Shown here: piece after piece, positions 1 through 7,238 of the stretch | How the letters are laid out: every line of letters begins with the position of its first letter | Numbering within the stretch: position 1 is the first letter of the stretch | Notes under the pieces: model-generated | Told to the model about the DNA's origin: nothing | Database searches by the model: none | What the model saw: only the letters and a program-made list of their open reading frames with translations | DNA from: an uncultured Duncaniella sp. | Lineage (GTDB): Bacteria > Bacteroidota > Bacteroidia > Bacteroidales > Muribaculaceae | DNA: 25,123 bases | Direction of reading: 5' to 3' | Assembly: GCA_910578615.1 (NCBI GenBank) | Contig: CAJTRI010000009.1 | Location: 1 to 25,123, forward strand | Program-made: the position numbers and the translations under genes

Positions 1-434
1 TTTCTTTTCCTTATAATAGAAAGAGTCGCAAAAAACTTTCAAGACGTCTGTTTGTCTTTGTTGTTTTGCTTTCGCAAAAGAGTGCCGACCTGCCCGGTTC
101 TTAAACCGTTCGCTCGGCCCCGACTGTCTCGTTCTTAACGCCGGATATCTTGTGTTTTTTGGATGGAATTTGACGAGAGAACTTCTCGCCGCCGTGACCG
201 GCGGCACTCGTCTCTTGTACTACTTCATCGTTGCAATCATTTCAATGTTCTCGTTTTTCGCTTAGGGAAGGCCCGTTTGAAAAGCTCTGCAAAGTTACGC
301 GCTATTTTCGAAACCTGCAAATTTTTGAGTGATTTTAACATCGTTTAACTTTTCAGCCTCAACCTTTCGGCATCCGCCGGAGTTATAACCTGTCGTCCTC
401 GCCTCTGCAAGGGGTCACTCCCGAATTGCGAGTG
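1..434 (-). other. Probable rRNA operon leader (16S gene off left edge)
   Basis: No credible protein is encoded here. Read on the minus strand, the stretch follows two consensus promoters and is rich in compact hairpins: a 7-bp GC stem with a tetraloop (188-194 with 199-205), a TTTTGC/GCAAAA stem with a GAAA loop (64-69 with 74-79), and a nested stem around 84-121 in which an inner CGGTT/AACCG hairpin sits between GGCCGA and TCGGC. Tandem strong promoters followed by a long structured untranslated leader are typical of Bacteroidales rRNA operons. A contig starting here fits assembly breaking at a repeated rrn locus. The 16S gene itself is not in the window, so the assignment is inference; another abundant ncRNA is the alternative. 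Confidence 0.5.
290..321 (-). promoter_or_regulatory. Promoter P2 of the presumed rrn operon
   Basis: On the minus strand there is a perfect Bacteroidota -7 box, TAACTTTG (290-297), and a TTTG -33 element (318-321), separated by exactly 20 bp. It lies about 145 bp downstream of an equally good promoter with the same spacing. Confidence 0.75.
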
Positions 435-466
435 CAAAGGTAGGAACTTTCCGGATACCCTCCAAA
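435..466 (-). promoter_or_regulatory. Promoter P1 of the presumed rrn operon
   Basis: On the minus strand there is a TACCTTTG -7 box (435-442) and a TTTG -33 element (463-466) with a 20-bp spacer. It is the upstream member of a tandem pair driving transcription off the left edge. The interval 481-638, between this promoter and the ychF terminator, is AT-rich and I see no gene in it. Confidence 0.75.
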
Positions 467-638
467 TTTTTATAGGGTGTTTAACATTTATTTAACACTT
501 CGACCACCCTCACAAATACACCGCAAATTCCCATGCCCCTAAAAACCAACTACTTACATAACCCGCCCGATTAATCTATATAACATCTGTTTAACACGAC
601 TACGTTACGCAATAAAAAAACATCTCCCATTCAAAACA

Positions 639-680
639 ATATCGGTCTCTGAACGGACTGGACAGTTCAAAGACCGATAT
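639..680 (-). terminator. Hairpin terminator downstream of ychF
   Basis: A 10-bp stem (639-648 with 671-680) continues after one mismatch into a further 5 bp (650-654 with 665-669) around a 10-nt loop. On the minus strand it is followed by TTGTTTTGAATG, a modest U-rich tail. It lies about 75 bp beyond the ychF stop. Confidence 0.6.
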
Positions 681-753
681 CGATATATTATGTTTCACTC
701 TATAATCTATACCAGACCATAATCATGGCAGAAATTAATAATAGAAAGAAATA

Positions 754-1857
754 TCAAACATTGAAAAGGAAGTGCATGATATCTCCATCCTGTACAACAT
801 AGTTCTTTCCTTCAATAGCCATTTTTCCGGCTTCACGCACAGCGCTCTCGCTTCCGAGCGTCACAAAATCCTCATACTTTATGACCTCGGCACGTATGAA
901 GCCCTTTTCAAAGTCGGTGTGAATGACTCCTGCACAACGTGGAGCCTTGCTACCGTTGATAAAAGTCCACGCCCTTACCTCATCGGCTCCGGCTGTGAAA
1001 AATGTTTGAAGATTTAGCAAGGCATAAGCCGCACGTATCAAACGTGCCACACCTGACTCTTCAAGTCCTATCTCAGCAAGAAACTCCTGACGCTCCTCAT
1101 AGGTATCAAGTTCGGCGATCTCGCTTTCAGTCTGCGCGGCCACTATAAGCAACCCGGCATTCTCATCCTTGACAGCCTCACGGACGGCATCAACATATTT
1201 GTTGCCTGACACAGCCGATGCGTCATCAACATTGCACACATACATCACCGGCTTGCTGGTCAGAAGGAACAACTCACGAGCAAACTTCTGTTCATCAGGT
1301 GTTTCAAGTTCTACCGTTCGGGCAGGAAGACCTTGCTGCAATGCTTCCTGAAACTTTTTCAGCACCTCATACTGCATCTTGGCAACCTTGTCCCCGCCTG
1401 TCTGTGCCTGCTTCTGGGTCTTGGCGATACGGCTCTCTATTGTTTCGAGGTCTTTTATTTGGAGCTCGTAATCAATGATCTCCTTGTCCCTGACAGGATC
1501 CACGGTATTATGTACATGTGTCACATTGTCATCATCAAAACAACGAAGCACGTGGAGGATAGCGTCGGTCTCCCTGATATTTGCAAGAAACTTGTTTCCG
1601 AGTCCCTCACCCTTGCTCGCACCCTGTACGAGACCGGCAATGTCTACGATCTCTACCGTAGCCGGAACGATGGAACGTGGATTGCACATCTCGACAAGTT
1701 TGTTGAGGCGGTTGTCAGGAACGGTTATAACACCCACATTGGGCTCTATGGTGCAGAAAGGGAAATTGGCCGACTGGGCCTTGGCGTTTGACAGACAGTT
1801 GAAAAGTGTCGACTTGCCCACATTGGGAAGTCCTACTATGCCGCATTGGAGTGCCAT
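754..1857 (-). CDS. ychF: Redox-regulated ATPase YchF (OLA1 family)
   Basis: A 367-residue member of the YchF/OLA1 subfamily of Obg-like P-loop proteins. The family hydrolyses ATP rather than GTP, associates with ribosomes, and is linked to translation and oxidative stress. The P-loop GLPNVGKS is at residues 9-16, a DIAGLVQGASKGEGLGN switch-II region follows, and the usual NKxD base-recognition motif is replaced by NVDD, as expected for the ATP-preferring subfamily. The last ~85 residues (from AGADEVRAWTF) form the TGS domain, ending GDIMHFLFNV. Length matches the usual ~363-367. The start directly precedes MALQCGIVGLP, the normal N-terminus. The gene has its own -7 box 50 bp upstream and a hairpin terminator downstream, so it is probably monocistronic. 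Confidence 0.96.
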   Translation of the reverse strand: MALQCGIVGLPNVGKSTLFNCLSNAKAQSANFPFCTIEPNVGVITVPDNRLNKLVEMCNPRSIVPATVEIVDIAGLVQGASKGEGLGNKFLANIRETDAILHVLRCFDDDNVTHVHNTVDPVRDKEIIDYELQIKDLETIESRIAKTQKQAQTGGDKVAKMQYEVLKKFQEALQQGLPARTVELETPDEQKFARELFLLTSKPVMYVCNVDDASAVSGNKYVDAVREAVKDENAGLLIVAAQTESEIAELDTYEERQEFLAEIGLEESGVARLIRAAYALLNLQTFFTAGADEVRAWTFINGSKAPRCAGVIHTDFEKGFIRAEVIKYEDFVTLGSESAVREAGKMAIEGKNYVVQDGDIMHFLFNV

Positions 1858-1906
1858 GATATTCTATGAATCTATATTTATAAGTATATTAGCGGGATAT
1901 TTTCTG

Positions 1907-1914
1907 CAAAGGTA
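1907..1914 (-). promoter_or_regulatory. -7 box of the ychF promoter
   Basis: The minus strand reads TACCTTTG, a perfect TAnnTTTG match, with a T-rich -33 region 20 bp upstream (around 1935-1940). It overlaps the intergenic gap and end of the upstream gene. Expected 5' leader about 40 nt. Confidence 0.7.
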
Positions 1915-1922
1915 GCAAATAT

Positions 1923-2402
1923 TTACGAAACGGTAAAAAACGAGTTGTCGGGATGAGCCACAAACAGATAGAATCTCGCCATAGCCACACGATCCCCGCC
2001 AAGATCCCTCAGAGTAACCACTCTTGCACCAGACAATACCGGCTCTTCCGAGAAGATGACATCCACCCCGCCCCATTGCCGCTCAATATCACTGACCACC
2101 TTTTCCGCATCCATAGCCGGATAAAACCTTGCACCATACGTCTGGGCAGCAGCAGTACCACCTTTACGCTCATCCGACAACAACGCCACACGACATCCCA
2201 CACTCCGGGCTGTCTTGACCACCTCCAACGCAAGCGGAGACAGGGTACGGCTTATGACAAGAATACGCATAGGCGGAAATTCAACTACAAATCCTCTGCC
2301 ATCACCAATTACACCGTGACTGGAATTCACAGTCCTGACTGTCCGTCCAAACTTTCCCGAGCGATAGTCCTCCATGCGACGTTCAAGATAATTATCTGCC
2401 AT
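1923..2402 (-). CDS. Small Rossmann-like protein of unknown function
   Basis: A 159-residue soluble protein with no signal peptide or membrane segment. The N-terminal ~45 residues (MADNYLERRMEDYRSGKFGR...) are charged and probably partly disordered. From residue ~45 it reads MRILVISRTLSPLALEVVKTA, a strand-loop-helix like the first unit of a Rossmann fold, then RVALLSDERKGG and ARFYPAMDAEKV, further alternating strand/helix units. It is much shorter than a full short-chain dehydrogenase and lacks a visible YxxxK site, so enzymatic activity is doubtful. Bacteroidales genomes carry similar MADNYLE... proteins, sometimes called dehydrogenases; that resemblance is from memory. It is divergent from the transporter gene and upstream of ychF. 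Function unknown. Confidence 0.75.
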   Translation of the reverse strand: MADNYLERRMEDYRSGKFGRTVRTVNSSHGVIGDGRGFVVEFPPMRILVISRTLSPLALEVVKTARSVGCRVALLSDERKGGTAAAQTYGARFYPAMDAEKVVSDIERQWGGVDVIFSEEPVLSGARVVTLRDLGGDRVAMARFYLFVAHPDNSFFTVS

Positions 2403-2433
2403 ATGCTAAAAAATTGTTCTATAAAAATCCATG

Positions 2434-2441
2434 CAAAAATA
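2434..2441 (-). promoter_or_regulatory. -7 box of the Rossmann-like gene (divergent)
   Basis: The minus strand reads TATTTTTG, matching TAnnTTTG, 31 bp upstream of the ATG at 2402. No clear -33 TTTG is seen. It lies back to back with the plus-strand box at 2456-2463. Confidence 0.5.
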
Positions 2442-2455
2442 CGGTAAAAAAACGC

Positions 2456-2463
2456 TACTTTTG
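2456..2463 (+). promoter_or_regulatory. -7 box of the transporter gene; decides its start
   Basis: TACTTTTG matches TAnnTTTG. Transcription would begin near 2470, so the in-frame codon at 2414 cannot be used from this promoter and ATG 2489 becomes the start. Confidence 0.65.
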
Positions 2464-2488
2464 CAGTGTGTTAAGAAATAATTGCAAA

Positions 2489-3412
2489 ATGAACTTCCAA
2501 ATCATCCGCCAACGGTTGAAACCGTGGATGCTCCCCATCGCAATGCTCGGAGGCCTCCTCTTCCACAACCTTATAGACTCAATATCATTTCTTGCCCCTT
2601 ATCTTATCTTCATAATGCTCCTCATCACATTCTGCCGGGTCAGGCCGTCAGAATTCAGAGTCACACGCCTTTCAGCCGGTCTCATAACAGTCCAGATTGC
2701 CGGTTCTGTCCTTCTCTACCTTGCCCTGCTCCCTCTCGGTGACGAGATTGCCGAAGGTTCTTTCATCTGCGTATTCTGTCCCACGGCTACCGCCGCACCC
2801 GTTATCACCGGGATGCTCGGAGGGAGTGTCCCGAGACTTGCCACATTCTCTATAATATCAAATGTATGTGTGGCAGTCCTCGCCCCGGTCATGTTCTCAT
2901 TCATGGGCAGCGGTGATGCAGGTTTCTCCTTCCTCGAATCCCTCACCCTTATAGCCACACGGGTCATACCACTTATCATCCTTCCGCTGGCCACGGCCCT
3001 GGCCCTGCTCAGATTCATGCCGAAAATCCATCATGCCATATCCTCCCGCCAAAGCCTCTCGTTCTATATCTGGGCTCTCTCACTTTTCATCGTCGTAGGC
3101 CGGGCAGTCAGCTTTGTCATTAGCGAACCGTCATCAATGATACCAGAGATGGCGGCACTGTCCCTATGCTCTCTCGCAGTGTGCTGCGGACAGTTCTATA
3201 TAGGCAGGAAAATCGGCGCCCGATACGGCGACAAGATTGCCGGAGCGCAGGGGCTGGGACAGAAAAACACAGTCCTTGCCATATGGATGGCCCTGACCTA
3301 CCTCCATCCCATCGCCTCCGTGGCCCCGGCGGCCTATGTGGCATGGCAGAATACTATAAATTCCGCACAACTCTATTTTAAGACAAAGAAAGAAAACCAA
3401 ACAACCTCGTGA
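2489..3412 (+). CDS. Bile acid:sodium symporter (BASS)-family membrane transporter
   Basis: A 307-residue polytopic inner-membrane protein with about nine to ten hydrophobic segments, beginning MNFQIIRQRLKPWMLPIAMLGG. The fold resembles the BASS/arsenite-permease-like superfamily: short polar breaks inside helices (FCPTATAAPVITGMLGGS near residues 90-110 and GAQGLGQKNTVLAIWMA near 255-272) correspond to the two crossover regions of that family. The substrate cannot be told from sequence; BASS proteins carry bile acids, pantoate, pyruvate or other organic anions with sodium. Open reading extends upstream to 2414, but the promoter box at 2456-2463 makes ATG 2489 the likely start. A Crp/Fnr-type regulator follows 60 bp downstream on the same strand. 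Confidence 0.8.
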   Translation: MNFQIIRQRLKPWMLPIAMLGGLLFHNLIDSISFLAPYLIFIMLLITFCRVRPSEFRVTRLSAGLITVQIAGSVLLYLALLPLGDEIAEGSFICVFCPTATAAPVITGMLGGSVPRLATFSIISNVCVAVLAPVMFSFMGSGDAGFSFLESLTLIATRVIPLIILPLATALALLRFMPKIHHAISSRQSLSFYIWALSLFIVVGRAVSFVISEPSSMIPEMAALSLCSLAVCCGQFYIGRKIGARYGDKIAGAQGLGQKNTVLAIWMALTYLHPIASVAPAAYVAWQNTINSAQLYFKTKKENQTTS

Positions 3413-3472
3413 CGCGTTAAGACTCTAAATAAGCATTTTAATCTTTTTTGGTTAATTTCACTCCCCTTGGCC

Positions 3473-4165
3473 ATGGCAGTTAACAGCATGTATGAAAGCC
3501 TCCTGACACTCCCGCTCTTCAAAGGGCTGAGCTACACGAGGCTGTCAGAAATAGTCGGAAACACCCGTCTGGCTTTTCTGAAATATCTCCCGGGCGAGAC
3601 AATTCTCACCGCCGGTGACCCATGCACCCACATCAAATTTGTCATAAAGGGTGACGTGCGTCTTACAATCGCCAACTCTAACGACCGCTTCCGGGTAGCA
3701 CAGACCATAAAGTCGCCGGCGGTAATATCGCCTGACTATCTCTTCGGGCGCCACACCGTATATCCCGGAACCGCAAAGGCCATTGACACCGTGTCAATCA
3801 TGCAGATAGAGAAGGCTGACCTCATACGTCTGTTGCAGACCGACGAGGTATTTACCTTCAACTATCTGAACATGCTCTCCACCAACGCCCAGAAAGCCGT
3901 TGACGGTGTAATCGCCCTTACCTCCGGCTCTCTTGAAGAACGTATAGCCTTCTGGATTATCGCTCTGACCCAGCTCGGCTCTGAGGAAATCGTCCTGAGC
4001 GCGAGACAGCGAGACCTGTATACAATGTTCAACGTACAACGTTCTTCCTTTATGGCCACACTTGACTCTCTCAAAGAACGTGGCATCATTGACTATGGAA
4101 TAAACGAGATAAGGGTAATCTCACGCCGCGCCCTTCGTTCAGTCCTTCTCAAAACTCCTGATTAG
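3473..4165 (+). CDS. Crp/Fnr-family transcriptional regulator
   Basis: A soluble regulator of ~230 residues. Residues ~10-125 form a cyclic-nucleotide-binding-like beta-roll (LPLFKGLSYTRLSEI, then YLPGETILTAGDPCTHIKFVIKGDVRL), followed by a long dimerisation helix (FNYLNMLSTNAQKAVDGVIAL). The C-terminal HTH_Crp-type winged helix includes ARQRDLYTMFNVQRSSFMATLDSLKERGII. No FNR-type cysteine cluster is visible, so it is not an iron-sulphur oxygen sensor of the classic kind; its ligand is unknown. The start is uncertain: TTG 3467, ATG 3473 and ATG 3488 are all in frame. A palindrome just downstream overlaps the next gene's promoter and may be its operator. Confidence 0.88.
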   Translation: MAVNSMYESLLTLPLFKGLSYTRLSEIVGNTRLAFLKYLPGETILTAGDPCTHIKFVIKGDVRLTIANSNDRFRVAQTIKSPAVISPDYLFGRHTVYPGTAKAIDTVSIMQIEKADLIRLLQTDEVFTFNYLNMLSTNAQKAVDGVIALTSGSLEERIAFWIIALTQLGSEEIVLSARQRDLYTMFNVQRSSFMATLDSLKERGIIDYGINEIRVISRRALRSVLLKTPD

Positions 4166-4167
4166 AA

Positions 4168-4193
4168 AAAGTTACAAAAATACATGTAACTTT
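4168..4193. promoter_or_regulatory. Palindrome, possible Crp/Fnr operator
   Basis: AAAGTTACA (4168-4176) and TGTAACTTT (4185-4193) form a perfect 9-bp inverted repeat around 8 nt. It begins 3 bp after the regulator stop and covers the -33 region of the next promoter. Dyad symmetry with GTTAC/GTAAC half-sites fits a Crp/Fnr dimer. The stem is AT-rich with no strong U tract, so it is a weak terminator candidate. Confidence 0.4.
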
Positions 4194-4205
4194 CAAATTT
4201 TCTAC

Positions 4206-4213
4206 TAATTTTG
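4206..4213 (+). promoter_or_regulatory. -7 box of the secreted T9SS-type gene
   Basis: TAATTTTG matches TAnnTTTG 29 bp upstream of the ATG at 4242. No TTTG -33 is present at the usual distance; that position is occupied by the palindrome 4168-4193, suggesting factor-dependent control. Confidence 0.6.
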
Positions 4214-4241
4214 TGCTGGCAACCAATCATTACATTCCAAC

Positions 4242-7133
4242 ATGAATCTAAAAACAACAATTCTTGCAGCCATTCTGTCTTTTGCCGGCGCCATTGAAGG
4301 AAATTCCAAAGACGTTTACGGCTTTATGACAGGCAACAGCGCCGAAGACGGCTCGGTACCCATCGGCATGTTCAAGTATGACACAGCCAACTATATCCCT
4401 GTCGAACTGAAACAGCTCTCATATTCGTTCTGGGGAGGTGCTTATGCAGATGGAAAGTACTATATGATTCTTTCCGATGACTATTCAGGCTATATCCCCG
4501 AAGGACTGTGTACCTTCGACATTGAAAATGCAGAATTGCAGCTACGTTACTCACAACAGAATTACCAATGCGCCGACCTGACATACGACTATTCTACCGG
4601 GACTATGTATGGCGTACAGATAAAGAACGGGGGCGAGGCCATCCAAAGCCAGCTTATAACCATAGATCTTGAAGACGGACGCCGCACCGTCATCGGCAAA
4701 CTCAGCCAGAACCTGCAAGCGATTGCCTGTGACTATTACGGCATCATGTTAGGTATCGGTTCTGACGGAATCCTCTACGACATCGACAAAACCAACGGAA
4801 AACTGGCCCGGATAGGACAAACCGGCATAAAGGCCAGTACTGTCGAACGTCAGTCGCTCGAATTCGACCGCGCCTCCGGCCAGCTCTATTGGAGCGGTCT
4901 CGACAACCAGGACGACGCATTCCTCGCAGAACTTAATCCCGCTACCGGCGAGCCTGTCAGCAAGACCATCCTGTATGACAACTCCCTCATCGTGGGGTTG
5001 CACATCCCATTCAAGATTGCCGCTGACGATGCTCCGGCAAAACCAGTCGGACTGACGGCATCCTCCGATGGTTCATCGGTCACTCTGAACTGGGCCAACC
5101 CGAGTCTGACATTTGACGGCAGACCGCTCTCGTCAGAACTCACAAAGGTAGAAGTATTGCGTGGAACCTCGGTTATCCACACCGAGACAAACGTCAAGAA
5201 AGGCGAGTCCATGAACTTTACCGACAGTGATGCGTCCGGCATGTGCCGCTACTACGTCTTCGCCTATAACGAGGCCGGACGCGGAGAAGGCGCAAGCATA
5301 GCACTGATGGCCGGAGAAGATATCCCCACCGATGTGACAGACCTCACGGCACGAAAAGAGGGTTCGTCAGCTATTATAGAATGGAAAGCCCCCGAGACAG
5401 GACAGAACGGAGGCATGATAAAACCTGAAAATCTCACATATACCGTTATACGCCAACCCGGAAATGTTTCATTCGAAAACATAAGCGGTACAAGCTTCAC
5501 CGATTCCGACTTTGACAATAAATGCTACTACAAATGGACTGTAATCGCTGAAAACAAATCAGGCAAAAGCGAAGGTGTGACCAGCAACACCGTTGAGGCG
5601 GGGGAACCTCTAACCCTTCCTTTCAGCACAGCGATGCAATCCGACCTGGAACGCGCACAGTGGCGTATAGACGATGCCAACGGCGACGGTAATACATGGG
5701 TAGCCAATAATGACGGTGGCTATACATATCTTACCAGCTGGACAAATACTGCCGAAGACCACCTTATATCCGTCTCGTTTGCATTACAGAGCGGCAAAAA
5801 ATATGTTGCCGATTATACCATCAGCGCTCCCGAGATGTTTTCAAGCGAAAACTTTACTCTAAGCCTTCAAGGCGAGAATGGAGAAACGATTCTTGACGAA
5901 CTAAACAATTATACCAACAACGCACCCGAGACCCGGCGGGTGAGTTTCACTGTCGAGACCGACGGAGAATACCGCTTCGACATGGCTGCCCTTTCGTTTC
6001 CGGGCCAGTGGTTAATCACAATATCATCTTTCTCCCTGCGTGAAGACATTGCTACTGACGCTGCAATAAAATCATTCACAGCACCCGGTTATCTGAAAAA
6101 AGACGAGGCCTGCGACTTCGTGGCAAAAGTCAAGAACATGGGATCGGAAACACTCGGCACCTACACCGTAAACATAACCGATGAAGACAACAATGTCATT
6201 GCAGAAAAAACAGTCACAGACCCTCTCGAACCCTCAAAAGAGTCAGACATCGTGCTTTCAGTCATTCTTCCGAAATCTGGCACCGTAACACTCAGCGCAC
6301 ATGTCTCTGTCAATGGCGACGCTGTCACTGACAACAATGTTATGACATCAACCTTCACCGTTCTTGACAGCAACGAGACCTATATCGAAGCCGGTGGAAA
6401 GGACGCACTCACCAACTATCCTTTCTGGTTTGAAGGATATTCTTTCTGCTATGCCCAGACTGTATACCTCAAAGAAGAAATCGGTATCGAGAATGTCGAA
6501 ATAACGCAGCTCAACTACGCCTACAACAACATGGGCGATGCTATCACAGGCAAGAACATAAAGGTATATATGGCCAACACCATGCATGGCAGCGTGCTTG
6601 ACGGGTGGATGGAATCAAGCGCTATGGAGCTTGTCTTTGATGGAGCCGTAGATTTCGTTACCGGCGAAAACACACTGACACTCAACCTTGCCAAGCCGTT
6701 CAAATATACCGGCAACAACATCTGTGTGCTCTGCGAGAAAGAAAACGATGCCACCACCGGCAATATAGGTTTCCATGCACAAATCTGTGACGAAGTCCGC
6801 ACAGCCATCTATAACTCCGATATCGCAGGCGTCAGTCTCTCAGGCGTAAAGGGCGCCACCCGCCTGAACTATATAAAGATGCTCACCCGCAATCCCGGCA
6901 CCTCAGAGATTGAAAATATCGGAACCGATAACGACAGTCTGATCCGGCTTGTCGGACGTACCCTCATTGCCGACACCGAATCCGACTTCACAGTCCGTGA
7001 TCTTTCAGGACGGACGGTAGCCGATGCCTCAGGCGTATTTAGCTTGGCCCTCGACCATCTCCATGCCGGCATCTATATCATAGAAGCCCATACGGACGGA
7101 CAGAAATGCGTACGGAAATTCGCACTAAGATAA
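4242..7133 (+). CDS. Large secreted FN3-containing protein with T9SS C-terminal sorting domain
   Basis: A 963-residue exported protein. Residues 1 to ~22 are a signal peptide (MNLKTTILAAILSFAGA). Residues ~25-255 contain repeated short blocks (YGFMTGNSAEDG, LCTFDIENAEL, ITIDLEDGRRTVIG, LAELNPATGEP) suggestive of a beta-propeller. Two fibronectin type III domains follow (~262-355 and ~360-455), each ending in a SFTDSD or NFTDSD-like strand. A jelly-roll-like region spans ~457-600, a CARDB-like beta-sandwich ~606-705 and a second jelly-roll-like region ~710-885. The last ~70 residues (FTVRDLSGRTV ... HAGIYIIEA ... CVRKFALR) match type A T9SS sorting domains, so the protein should cross the outer membrane and be surface-anchored or released. 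No catalytic motif is recognised; adhesion or glycan/protein binding is plausible but unproven. Confidence 0.85.
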   Translation: MNLKTTILAAILSFAGAIEGNSKDVYGFMTGNSAEDGSVPIGMFKYDTANYIPVELKQLSYSFWGGAYADGKYYMILSDDYSGYIPEGLCTFDIENAELQLRYSQQNYQCADLTYDYSTGTMYGVQIKNGGEAIQSQLITIDLEDGRRTVIGKLSQNLQAIACDYYGIMLGIGSDGILYDIDKTNGKLARIGQTGIKASTVERQSLEFDRASGQLYWSGLDNQDDAFLAELNPATGEPVSKTILYDNSLIVGLHIPFKIAADDAPAKPVGLTASSDGSSVTLNWANPSLTFDGRPLSSELTKVEVLRGTSVIHTETNVKKGESMNFTDSDASGMCRYYVFAYNEAGRGEGASIALMAGEDIPTDVTDLTARKEGSSAIIEWKAPETGQNGGMIKPENLTYTVIRQPGNVSFENISGTSFTDSDFDNKCYYKWTVIAENKSGKSEGVTSNTVEAGEPLTLPFSTAMQSDLERAQWRIDDANGDGNTWVANNDGGYTYLTSWTNTAEDHLISVSFALQSGKKYVADYTISAPEMFSSENFTLSLQGENGETILDELNNYTNNAPETRRVSFTVETDGEYRFDMAALSFPGQWLITISSFSLREDIATDAAIKSFTAPGYLKKDEACDFVAKVKNMGSETLGTYTVNITDEDNNVIAEKTVTDPLEPSKESDIVLSVILPKSGTVTLSAHVSVNGDAVTDNNVMTSTFTVLDSNETYIEAGGKDALTNYPFWFEGYSFCYAQTVYLKEEIGIENVEITQLNYAYNNMGDAITGKNIKVYMANTMHGSVLDGWMESSAMELVFDGAVDFVTGENTLTLNLAKPFKYTGNNICVLCEKENDATTGNIGFHAQICDEVRTAIYNSDIAGVSLSGVKGATRLNYIKMLTRNPGTSEIENIGTDNDSLIRLVGRTLIADTESDFTVRDLSGRTVADASGVFSLALDHLHAGIYIIEAHTDGQKCVRKFALR

Positions 7134-7238
7134 AAACAGTTCCGCTACCATCTTACACCTCCCAACCACAATATCTGCAAATTTTTTAATTTTTAATGGA
7201 TCTCGATTCAAACAACGAGAAAAAACATTAGTCAAACT

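Noticed and set aside
163..348. Plus-strand 61-codon frame at the left edge
   Set aside because: It lies antisense to the presumed rrn leader and covers its P2 promoter and a GC hairpin; the arginine-rich start and composition do not look like a protein.
1169..1915. Several overlapping plus-strand frames over ychF
   Set aside because: They are antisense shadows of a well-conserved gene, with no family similarity.
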